From: a virus
DNA: 27,159 nt
Virus record (IMG/VR): IMGVR_UViG_3300025284_000073
Coordinates: 1-27,159 of that record
Direction: 5' to 3' (one strand)
Positions 7,261 through 13,312 of the stretch are shown here, in pieces. Both the position numbers and the translations under genes were made by a program. Within the stretch, counting starts at the first letter, position 1. Every line of letters begins with the position of its first letter. The notes beneath the pieces were generated by a model. That model was given only the letters and a program-made list of their open reading frames with translations. It did no database searches and was not told the DNA's origin.

Positions 7261-7959
7261 TCAAGCCTCCTGAAGGTTGCGGGTGCGGCGCGCGCCATCG
7301 CGACGCGGGCCGGATTTCGGGCGGGCGGGGGACAGCCCGAAGCGCTCGGGCAGATAGCGGCGCAGGCGCTCGCGGAACTCGTCGGCGGCCTTCGGCCAGG
7401 GCCAGACGGTGAGCGGGTAGGGCAGCCGAAGCGGCTTGGCGGCCTCGACCGCCTCGGACCATGGCTGCGGCGTCTTGCCGAGCAGATGCAGGCGCTCGGT
7501 CGCGAGCATGCGCAGGTCGTATTCGGCGACGGTGAAGGCGTATTCGCCAAGGATGCCAGGCATCCCTGCCGCACGGCAGATCGCCTGGTCGACCTTCGCC
7601 TTCAGCGCCTTGATGCCGTTCCGCACTGCGCTGGGAGGGACGTCGAGATCTCGGCCGGCATTGGCCGTGGCCACGGCGAGTGCCTGCGCCACGGGCGTGG
7701 CGATATCGCCGATATAGGCCTCGTGCGCGTCGTGCAGCAGGAAGGCGGCGGCAGCTTCGCGATCATGCGTGTCGCGGAAGACGATGTCGGCGCCGACGAT
7801 GCAATGCTGCGCCACCGAATACGGGCCGGGGCGGACATGGCCGGTGTAGCGCGGAATGCGCGCCAGCGCCTCGGCGATGTCGATGTCGAAATCGACCTGC
7901 GCCGGATCGGGCTTGAGCAGATCGAAAGCACGGTTCGAGCCGGTCTGGAGCCAGGTCAT
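7261..7959 (-). CDS. HD-domain phosphohydrolase, nucleotidase-like
   Basis: A 232-residue HD-domain protein resembling the YfbR-type 5'-deoxynucleotidases, metal-dependent enzymes that remove phosphate from (deoxy)nucleoside monophosphates. The metal ligands are in the expected order: H52 in YSVAQHCIVGAD, H76-D77 in AFLLHDAHEAYIGDIATPV, and a later aspartate in FTVAEYDLRML. The HD pair is followed by H-E-A-Y-x-G-D, as in YfbR. The last 35 residues are basic and low-complexity (PARPKSGPRRDGARR). The ATG at 7959 overlaps the stop of the 58-residue gene as ATGA; the open frame continues upstream but through that gene. With the MazG-like protein it suggests manipulation of the nucleotide pool. 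Substrate is unknown. Confidence 0.85.
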   Translation of the reverse strand: MTWLQTGSNRAFDLLKPDPAQVDFDIDIAEALARIPRYTGHVRPGPYSVAQHCIVGADIVFRDTHDREAAAAFLLHDAHEAYIGDIATPVAQALAVATANAGRDLDVPPSAVRNGIKALKAKVDQAICRAAGMPGILGEYAFTVAEYDLRMLATERLHLLGKTPQPWSEAVEAAKPLRLPYPLTVWPWPKAADEFRERLRRYLPERFGLSPARPKSGPRRDGARRTRNLQEA

Positions 7960-8135
7960 CACCAAGCTCCGAACCAGACGCCGGTGCCGTGGATGATGCC
8001 GATTGGCGGGGCGATGGCTCCGGCGATCAGGAAAAGCCAGCTGGCCGTCTTGATGCAGATGATGACGTGGGTGACCAAGGCTGCGATAGCCCAGACCCAG
8101 ATGACGACGATGGCGAGAATGATGGAATCGCGCAT
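7959..8135 (-). CDS. Small two-span membrane protein
   Basis: A 58-residue, strongly hydrophobic protein with two membrane segments: about residues 5-21 (IILAIVVIWVWAIAALV) and 33-48 (WLFLIAGAIAPPIGII), separated by a short turn with two charged or polar residues. The ATG at 8135 overlaps the stop of the upstream gene and its own stop overlaps the next ATG, so it is coupled on both sides. No family is recognised. An inner-membrane role such as superinfection exclusion is possible but unproven. Confidence 0.7.
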   Translation of the reverse strand: MRDSIILAIVVIWVWAIAALVTHVIICIKTASWLFLIAGAIAPPIGIIHGTGVWFGAW

Positions 8136-8551
8136 CAGATCGCTCCCGTGCCGAGGCCGGCCCAGAGCAGGGCGGCGCCACAAAACAGGAGGAGGGCGGC
8201 GGCTTCGGCGATGCGGCCGGGGATACCATCGATCCGGCGGCGCTCGGCGCCGGCCTGCTGGACCTCGAACATGGCGAAGGCGGCCTTGCCATGCGCCTCG
8301 ACCTGGGCCTGCGGCCAGCCAAGCGTGGTGAGATCGGCGAGGGTGACGACAGCGTCGTCGCCGCCATCTCTCACGAGGCGGCCGATATCCTCGACCATGC
8401 GCTCGCGGATCGGCCCGTGCATGACCATGCGTGGCCGATCGAACGGCCAGAGATAGCCGTCCTGCTGGGCGATGCGGGATTCGAGATAGGCGCGGCCCAT
8501 GAGGGCGGAGCCCTCTGGCGCGGTGGCGGACTGCAGCAAGGCGGCCTCCAT
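8135..8551 (-). CDS. Hypothetical protein with C-terminal membrane anchor, first gene of the leftward operon
   Basis: A 138-residue protein starting MEAALLQSATAPEGSALMG. The N-terminal 110 residues are soluble and mixed, and the C terminus holds one hydrophobic segment (about residues 115-132, AAALLLFCGAALLWAGL). It is the first gene after the leftward promoter; the predicted transcript start lies only about 11 bases before the ATG, with no clear ribosome-binding site. Its stop overlaps the next start as ATGA. I do not recognise the family. Being expressed first and membrane-anchored it may act early in infection, but this is inference. Confidence 0.7.
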   Translation of the reverse strand: MEAALLQSATAPEGSALMGRAYLESRIAQQDGYLWPFDRPRMVMHGPIRERMVEDIGRLVRDGGDDAVVTLADLTTLGWPQAQVEAHGKAAFAMFEVQQAGAERRRIDGIPGRIAEAAALLLFCGAALLWAGLGTGAI

Positions 8552-8564
8552 CGGTGACGATGGA

Positions 8565-8615
8565 GGTATTAATACACCATGCTAAATTACACCGTCAATA
8601 CCCCTAGCGGTGTAA
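8565..8615 (-). promoter_or_regulatory. Leftward early promoter with repressor operator repeats
   Basis: Read on the minus strand, TTGACG (8593-8598) and TATTAA (8569-8574) are separated by 18 bp and form a good sigma70-type promoter for the leftward operon. Repressor-like half-sites GGTGTA/TACACC overlap it: GGTGTATTAATACC covers the -10 (8565-8578), GGTATTGACGGTGT covers the -35 (8589-8602), and a perfect 8-bp inverted repeat TTACACCG/CGGTGTAA spans 8587-8615. The same half-site recurs in the rightward promoter near 9930, as expected for a cI-type repressor that shuts both early operons. Confidence 0.6.
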
Positions 8616-8675
8616 ATATTCCGCCTCTCCCTCTACGGCGCGCTCTCATAAGCTGCGGCCGGAAATGAGGGGATC

Positions 8676-8726
8676 ATGACGCTTGCGGTTTTTGATGAGG
8701 GCGGCGCGCCCCTGGGCCGACGCTGA
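8676..8726 (+). CDS. Possible 16-codon leader peptide
   Basis: A short ORF (MTLAVFDEGGAPLGRR) starts at an ATG five bases after a good GAGGGG ribosome-binding site, and its stop codon overlaps the ATG of the next gene as TGATG. The downstream gene has no ribosome-binding site of its own, so this ORF would supply ribosomes by coupling. It may be a true peptide or merely a translation device. Short ORFs occur by chance, so confidence is low. Confidence 0.35.
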   Translation: MTLAVFDEGGAPLGRR

Positions 8727-9160
8727 TGCGGTGGCTGATCCTCGCTCTGCTCTTCTTTGGCGGCCTCGTCTTGTTCTCAGGCGGCGAAAGCGGGTCCGTC
8801 GGCTCGTCGGGCGATTTGATCCTTGCCAGGAATGGCGGGGCGCAGGATCGCCTCCGCCATGTCGCAGACGTTCCTTGGCAGGGCTCAGGCATGAAGCCTG
8901 GCTCTGTGGCAACTTACTGCGCCAAGGGCGCGATCGCGGTCGGGCGATTGCATGACTACTACTTCGCGCTGAACGGGGAGACATCCCAGCTTTCAGACCG
9001 GGCGATGATCAGGCTCCCGTCTGGGACCGAGCGTCGCCTGCTCAAGCCGACCGGGCCAGAGTTTCAACGCGTCGGCGCGGTCGAGGCTGGCGCTGATCCG
9101 CTCGAGTACAATCGCCCGTTCTCGGCGGCGCTCGCCGCCGCGCTGGGGGCTTGCGGATAG
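8726..9160 (+). CDS. Putative secreted or membrane-anchored protein (lysogenic gene?)
   Basis: A 144-residue protein with an N-terminal hydrophobic segment right after the start (MRWLILALLFFGGLVLFSGG), either a signal peptide or an anchor. The rest is hydrophilic, with two cysteines (in ATYCAKGAIAVG and at the C-terminal GACG) that could pair in the periplasm. The frame upstream is closed by a stop 30 bp before the ATG, so this start is the only one. It converges on the repressor gene, ending 5 bp from its stop, and lies outside the leftward early operon. A gene in this position is often expressed in the lysogen and can mediate superinfection exclusion or host modification; no family is recognised, so function is inference. 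Confidence 0.6.
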   Translation: MRWLILALLFFGGLVLFSGGESGSVGSSGDLILARNGGAQDRLRHVADVPWQGSGMKPGSVATYCAKGAIAVGRLHDYYFALNGETSQLSDRAMIRLPSGTERRLLKPTGPEFQRVGAVEAGADPLEYNRPFSAALAAALGACG

Positions 9161-9165
9161 CGCGT

Positions 9166-9885
9166 TTAGATGCCGAGCAGATCGTTCATCGTCAGCACCT
9201 TGTGGCAGCTTTCGACAAAACTGCGCTCGAACTCGATCGTCGCCTTCGGATTGTATTGCTCGACGATGATCTTTTCGGGCGTGCGCTTGACCAGGCGCTT
9301 GATCCAGCCCTCGACAGGTCCGTCTTCCGTATAGCGGGCGGCAATGACGACTGTGTCGCCGATCTGGCAGGGACGGTGCGGGTGGATGATCCGGAGCTCA
9401 CCATGCGGATGCGCGGGGTCCATGGAATCGCCCTCGACATAGATCCCGTAGGCGTCGCGGACGTTCCGCAGGATCTCCGGGCGAAGCACGTAATCGATCA
9501 CGCCGCCCTCAAGGCGAAAGGCGCCTCGGCCGAGGCTTCCGGCGGCAGTGCCCATCACCGGCAGGTCTCGGGGGCCGCCAACGGGCGGGATACGCAACGA
9601 ACCGATACGCACATTACTCTGAGGTCTCTCAGTCATCAGCGGCGGCGCCGGAGGCGGGCCATCGCCATGCAACAACCAATCAACTGACGTTTCAAGGGCC
9701 ATGGCCAGGCCCTCTAACGTGTCCGCCCGAGGATGCAGGCTTCTGCCGTTGAGGATGTTCTTGACGAGATCCTTGCTTCGCCCCTCGCTCGCCTTCAGCG
9801 ATGCGGAGTAGCCGGATATCTTCAGGTCGTTGAGGCGCTGCTGGACGCGCTCTGCGAGTGGCGATGTCATAGTGTAGGAATACAT
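9166..9885 (-). CDS. cI-like LexA/S24-family repressor
   Basis: A 239-residue phage repressor that would keep the prophage silent and be inactivated by RecA-stimulated self-cleavage. Residues about 8-62 form a helix-turn-helix domain (KASEGRSKDLVKNILNGRSL). A proline-rich linker follows, then the S24 domain: the A115-G116 cleavage bond in MGTAAGSLG, the nucleophile Ser154 in VEGDSMDP, and the general base Lys196 in GWIKRLVKR. The ATG at 9885 is preferred because AGGAA lies eight bases upstream; a second ATG at 9870 is possible, and the frame remains open to 9927. It is transcribed away from the rightward early genes and its putative operators lie in both early promoters. Confidence 0.93.
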   Translation of the reverse strand: MYSYTMTSPLAERVQQRLNDLKISGYSASLKASEGRSKDLVKNILNGRSLHPRADTLEGLAMALETSVDWLLHGDGPPPAPPLMTERPQSNVRIGSLRIPPVGGPRDLPVMGTAAGSLGRGAFRLEGGVIDYVLRPEILRNVRDAYGIYVEGDSMDPAHPHGELRIIHPHRPCQIGDTVVIAARYTEDGPVEGWIKRLVKRTPEKIIVEQYNPKATIEFERSFVESCHKVLTMNDLLGI

Positions 9886-9920
9886 CAGCGCGTTCCTGTG
9901 CGCATGGCGGTAAACATGCC

Positions 9921-9957
9921 TTGACAACGGTGTATTGATGCACCTACCATTGGTGCA
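9921..9957 (+). promoter_or_regulatory. Rightward early promoter with operator
   Basis: TTGACA (9921-9926) and TACCAT (9945-9950), 18 bp apart, make a rightward promoter whose transcript would start at about the ATG at 9957. The 16-bp imperfect dyad GGTGTATTGATGCACC (9929-9944) fills the spacer and shares GGTGTATT with the leftward promoter operator. A second perfect dyad, TGCACC-N7-GGTGCA (9939-9957), covers the -10 and start codon. The repressor bound here would block the rightward operon. Confidence 0.6.
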
Positions 9958-10226
9958 TGCTTCTGACCGATCAGCTCCGGACCGTGGTGCATGCCTACTG
10001 CGATGCCGCAGATGCGCCGCTCGGCCGCGCTTCTAAGCGCTCGCTCGGCGATCCACGCCTACTGCCTCGGCTCGCTGCCGGTCAGGTGACGCTGACCCTC
10101 GCTCGCGCTGATCGCGCCCTGCTCTGGTTCTCGGATCACTGGCCCGAGGGCGCCGACTGGCCGCCCTTGGTGCCGCGTCCCGTCGTCCCGGCCGCTTTGG
10201 CTTCCGCGCCGGAGCCTTCGCCGTGA
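9957..10226 (+). CDS. Small early regulator, Cro-like position
   Basis: An 89-residue protein and the first gene of the rightward operon, in the position of lambda cro. Residues about 4-60 look helical, with a helix-turn-helix-like stretch (LGRASKRSLGDPRLLPRLAAG, shown in part), ending in the conserved-looking ALLWFSDHWPEGADWP typical of small alphaproteobacterial phage regulators; the rest is proline-rich. There is no ribosome-binding site, and the predicted transcript begins at the start codon, so translation may be leaderless as for lambda cI from PRM. DNA binding is inferred from position and pattern. Confidence 0.7.
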   Translation: MLLTDQLRTVVHAYCDAADAPLGRASKRSLGDPRLLPRLAAGQVTLTLARADRALLWFSDHWPEGADWPPLVPRPVVPAALASAPEPSP

Positions 10227-10318
10227 CGCGCCCCGCCCGCCTTCGCCATCTCGACCAGCGCCGTGCGCAGCGTGCCGCGTGCCCGGTCGATCCTCGCCTT
10301 GTCTGCCTGCTCAACCAT
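10136..10318 (-). CDS. Possible small antisense-oriented gene
   Basis: A 60-residue ORF on the minus strand in the 175-bp gap between two rightward genes. It begins MVEQADKARIDRARGTLRTA, a plausible helix, then becomes glycine-, lysine- and alanine-rich and low in complexity. A strong GGAGG ribosome-binding site sits nine bases before the ATG, which is the best argument for it. Its 3' half overlaps the end of the 89-residue gene by 91 bp in antisense, and no promoter is evident. It may be chance in GC-rich DNA. Confidence 0.3.
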   Translation of the reverse strand: MVEQADKARIDRARGTLRTALVEMAKAGGARHGEGSGAEAKAAGTTGRGTKGGQSAPSGQ

Positions 10319-10379
10319 GGGGTTCCGCCTCCGTGATCTGACGGACCGACCCTGCCCGACATCGCTGCCGAAATCGCCT

Positions 10380-10400
10380 TGGAAAATTCAGGATTTTCCA
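10380..10400. repeat. Inverted repeat just upstream of a GTG start
   Basis: A perfect 8-bp inverted repeat, TGGAAAAT and ATTTTCCA around a 5-base centre, ends one base before the GTG start of the next gene. It is the only AT-rich dyad in this GC-rich stretch. It could be an operator or a hairpin that hides the start region of the mRNA. Confidence 0.5.
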
Positions 10401-10401
10401 C

Positions 10402-10902
10402 GTGGACAAACTCGACCAAATCGACCAGCGCGCGCTGCTCCTCAAGCGGGGCACGCGCCTTCTCGCCAAGGCCTGCGGCGGCAACGAAGCGGCCGGCGAT
10501 ATCGTCTCCCGTTCGGGAGAGACTGTGCGCCGATGGGGCGACACGGAATGTCCGGAGACCGCGCCGATCTACGCGATTCTCCAGCTCGAAGCCGAATGCG
10601 GCAAGCCGATCGTGACGCGCATGCTGGCGGAAATGTCCGGCCACGCGCTGAAGCCAGTCTCGGGCGAGCCGGCCGGCGCATGCCTCGCCACGGCCCATGC
10701 CGAGGTGATGCTTGCTGCCGCAGCGCTGACCCAGACCGTGGTCGAGGCCAAGCGCGACGGCGTGATCACGCCGAACGAGAACGCTGCGATCGCCCGCGAC
10801 GGCGTCAGGGTCCAGTCCGCCGTCGGCAACCTGATGAAGGCGTCGGGACCCGGCCCGGCCGCTGCACCCCCCGCGCTCGCCGTCGTCAAGGCCGGAGGCT
10901 GA
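10402..10902 (+). CDS. CII-like phage regulatory protein
   Basis: A 166-residue protein resembling the alphaproteobacterial phage regulators annotated as CII (CP76-type), which choose between lysis and lysogeny by binding DNA. The N-terminal part (RLLAKACGGNEAAGDIVSRS, then GETVRRWGDTECPETAP) has the look of a helix-turn-helix with a recognition helix ending in R-R-W. The middle is helical (AHAEVMLAAAALTQTVVEAK) and the C-terminal 20 residues are alanine- and proline-rich. The start is GTG at 10402, directly behind an inverted repeat and without a strong ribosome-binding site. It precedes a winged-helix-like gene by one base. Family assignment is from memory and moderate. Confidence 0.7.
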   Translation: MDKLDQIDQRALLLKRGTRLLAKACGGNEAAGDIVSRSGETVRRWGDTECPETAPIYAILQLEAECGKPIVTRMLAEMSGHALKPVSGEPAGACLATAHAEVMLAAAALTQTVVEAKRDGVITPNENAAIARDGVRVQSAVGNLMKASGPGPAAAPPALAVVKAGG

Positions 10903-10903
10903 C

Positions 10904-11377
10904 ATGCCGAAGCGGGGGGAACTCAAGCCCGGCTCGCTCGCGGCGCGGCTGCTGGCGATGGTCGCGGAAGGGCTCGGCGCCACGGTGGCGCGCGACGACA
11001 TGGCCCGGCGGCTGCCGGGCAAGGATCGCTGCTGGTTCGCGCGGACGCTGGCTTCGCTGGAACTGGCCGGGCTGATCGTCGAAGTCGCCGGCGGCTACCG
11101 ACTTGCCGATGCCCGGCCGGCCGAGGCGCCGATCATCGAGCGGATCATTCCGCCGCTGTCGGAGCATGTCCGCCAGTGCCTCGCCGCGATCGTGCGCCGG
11201 GCACATCTGCTGCGCGAGCGCGGCATTGTCGTGGGCGCTGCCGAGCTGCTGCGCGCCGCGGCCGAGAAATTGGCCAGGCACCCCGCCGCGCAGGATCTCG
11301 AAGCGCTTGCCGATCTCTTCGAGCACGCGCCCGGCCTCTATCCGGTGCTCGATCTGCCGCAGAGGGCCGCGGCATGA
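10904..11377 (+). CDS. Winged-helix-like hypothetical protein
   Basis: A 157-residue protein starting MPKRGELKPGSLAARLLAM, with GGAGG six bases before the ATG. Residues about 15-70 follow the pattern of a winged helix (LGATVARDDMARRL, then ASLELAGLIVEVAGGYRLA, where 'AGLI' precedes a wing hairpin), suggesting DNA binding. The C-terminal half is helical (LSEHVRQCLAAIVRRAHLLR and AELLRAAAEKLARHP). Function is unknown. Its stop overlaps the next start as ATGA. Confidence 0.75.
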   Translation: MPKRGELKPGSLAARLLAMVAEGLGATVARDDMARRLPGKDRCWFARTLASLELAGLIVEVAGGYRLADARPAEAPIIERIIPPLSEHVRQCLAAIVRRAHLLRERGIVVGAAELLRAAAEKLARHPAAQDLEALADLFEHAPGLYPVLDLPQRAAA

Positions 11378-11586
11378 CCAAGGCCCAGCAAGCCGCCTTG
11401 GCCTGGCTGCGCGAGCGCGGCGGCGACGGCATCTTCGATCGCTTCGGCGTGCTGCTCGCCTCGGGCGAGAGCGCCCCGATTACCCGCACGACCTGGAACG
11501 CCCTGCGCGATCTCGGCCTCGTCGAATTCTACAAGCCGACCTTCAAGGGCCGGGGCCGCTGCCGGCTGACCGCGAGGGCGGCATGA
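11374..11586 (+). CDS. Small winged-helix-like hypothetical protein
   Basis: A 70-residue protein beginning MTKAQQAALAWLRERGGDG. It has the layout helix, turn, helix (TRTTWNALRDLGLVEFYK) and a basic beta end (GRGRCRLTARAA), as in small winged-helix DNA-binding proteins. The ATG overlaps the previous stop and its stop overlaps the next ATG, so it is coupled both ways. No family is recognised. Confidence 0.7.
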   Translation: MTKAQQAALAWLRERGGDGIFDRFGVLLASGESAPITRTTWNALRDLGLVEFYKPTFKGRGRCRLTARAA

Positions 11587-11789
11587 GGCGCGGCTTTCGC
11601 CTTGAGAAGATCGGCCGCTTCCGCCGATCGGCCGGGCGCGGCATGGCCCGCGCCGGCTTCCCGGCCGCGATCATCGCCGCCGTGCTCGGCCTGAAGCGCG
11701 AAACGGCGCAGGCGCTGGTCGATGGCCGCAACGCCCCCGGCGCGCTCTGGAGCGCGGCCGAGATGGCACTGTTCAGGGAGGGGCGTTGA
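11583..11789 (+). CDS. Small basic helix-turn-helix-like protein
   Basis: A 68-residue, arginine-rich protein (MRRGFRLEKIGRFRRSAGRG) with a possible helix-turn-helix at about residues 24-50 (GFPAAIIAAVLGLKRETAQA). It begins in an ATGA overlap with the previous gene and ends in a TGATG overlap with the methyltransferase. Together with the two preceding small genes it forms a coupled set of likely DNA-binding proteins. Function is unknown. Confidence 0.65.
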   Translation: MRRGFRLEKIGRFRRSAGRGMARAGFPAAIIAAVLGLKRETAQALVDGRNAPGALWSAAEMALFREGR

Positions 11790-13312
11790 TGGCCCCGCTC
11801 TCCTTCCTCGATGGCAAGGTGATCCTGCACCCCGGCGATTGCCGGGAGGTGCTGCGCAGTCTGCCTGACGCCTCGATCGATTCCGTCGTCACCGACCCGC
11901 CCTATGCGCTGGTCTCGATCGGCAAGCGCTTCGGCAAGCCGGGCTCGGCGCCAGCGCTTCCGGGCAAGGGTGAGGGCGCGACCGGCGCTTATGCGCGCGC
12001 CTCGGCCGGCTTCATGGGGCAGGGCTGGGATACCGGCGAGACGGCGTTCTCGGTCGCGTTCTGGGCGGAGGTGCTGCGCGCGCTCAAGCCGGGCGGTCAT
12101 CTCGTCGCCTTCAGCGGAACGCGCACCTATCACCGGATGGTCTGCGCGATCGAGGATGGTGGCTTCGAGATCCGCGATCAACTTGCCTGGGCTTACGGCT
12201 CAGGATTTCCGAAGTCGCACGATGTCTCGAAGGGTATCCAGAAGCGCAGGCTGGAAGATGTCGCGCCGATCCGCGCCGTCTGCCGGTCGATCCGCGCTGC
12301 GATGGATGCCAAGGGTCTGAAGTCGCGGCATCTCACTGTGCATTTCGGTGACTGCCACCCGCGGCTCGTCGATCATTGGGCGGCGCGTGACAGCGACAGC
12401 CAACCGGCTCTGCCGACCTGGGATCAATGGGGTGTGCTGAAGGGCATTCTCAATCTCGGCGACGCCATGGACGCGGAAGTCTGGCGGCTCAATGGTCGAA
12501 AGGGCGAGCCTGGTGCGGCTTGGGCCGACGCCGAGGTGATCGGCGAATATAAGGGCCAGACGCCCGGGCTCGTCGGCAAGCGGTTCTCCGATGCCGACAG
12601 GACGATTCGCGTCGCGTCGAGCGATGCGGAGGCATGGCAGGGCTGGGGCACGGCGATGAAGCCGGCTTGGGAGCCGATCGTCCTGGCGCGCAAGCCTCTC
12701 GCGGGAACCGTAGCCGACAACGTCGTTCAACACGGCACCGGAGCGCTGAACATCGACGGTTGTCGGGTGGGCGACGCCAAGGCGGGCCGCTGGCCGGCGA
12801 ACATCGTCCATGATGGCAGCGACGAGGTGCTATCGGCTTTTCCGGAGGCGCCCGGGCAGCTTCGTGGCGTCACCGGAGCGGAGCGAGCAAAGCGCACCGT
12901 CAACGCCTATGGTGACTTCGGCGAGACGGCGCATGGCGCCGACCCGCGCGCCGATTCCGGCTCTGCCGCGCGCTTTTTCTATAGCGCCAAGGCCGATGCC
13001 GACGACCGGCTGGGCTCGAAGCATCCGACGGTGAAGCCGGTCGATCTGATGCAATGGCTATGCCGGCTGGTGACGCCGCCGGGCGGGACAGTGCTCGATC
13101 CCTTCGCCGGCACCGGCACGACCGGCGAAGCCGCCTTCCGCGAGGGCTTCCGCGCCGTGCTGATCGAGCGCGAGCCGCAGTTCCAGGCCGATATCGCCCG
13201 CCGCATGGAGCTGGCGCTCGCCGGCCCGGCGACCCGCAAGGCCGAAAGCGTCAAGGCGCGGGCGAAGGACGAGGAGCCGCTGCCGCTCTTCGCGGATGGA
13301 GAGGCGGCGTGA
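11789..13312 (+). CDS. DNA methyltransferase, beta-class N6-adenine/N4-cytosine type
   Basis: A 507-residue methyltransferase that transfers a methyl group from S-adenosylmethionine to an exocyclic amino group of adenine or cytosine. The catalytic motif IV is DPPY (D36-Y39) and the SAM-binding motif I is DPFAGTGTTG (437-446), near the C terminus; this order places it in the beta class with a target-recognition region between. HPTVKPVDLMQWL just before motif I is also typical. The region about 130-330 is long for the class and would hold the recognition domain; specificity cannot be read. I use the ATG at 11789, in a TGATG overlap, rather than the TTG one codon earlier. It probably protects phage DNA from restriction, together with the next gene. 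Confidence 0.93.
   Translation: MAPLSFLDGKVILHPGDCREVLRSLPDASIDSVVTDPPYALVSIGKRFGKPGSAPALPGKGEGATGAYARASAGFMGQGWDTGETAFSVAFWAEVLRALKPGGHLVAFSGTRTYHRMVCAIEDGGFEIRDQLAWAYGSGFPKSHDVSKGIQKRRLEDVAPIRAVCRSIRAAMDAKGLKSRHLTVHFGDCHPRLVDHWAARDSDSQPALPTWDQWGVLKGILNLGDAMDAEVWRLNGRKGEPGAAWADAEVIGEYKGQTPGLVGKRFSDADRTIRVASSDAEAWQGWGTAMKPAWEPIVLARKPLAGTVADNVVQHGTGALNIDGCRVGDAKAGRWPANIVHDGSDEVLSAFPEAPGQLRGVTGAERAKRTVNAYGDFGETAHGADPRADSGSAARFFYSAKADADDRLGSKHPTVKPVDLMQWLCRLVTPPGGTVLDPFAGTGTTGEAAFREGFRAVLIEREPQFQADIARRMELALAGPATRKAESVKARAKDEEPLPLFADGEAA

Noticed and set aside
6946-8331. 461-codon plus-strand open frame across the early operon
   Set aside because: It crosses three supported leftward genes and reads as arginine- and glycine-rich noise without a ribosome-binding site or motif.
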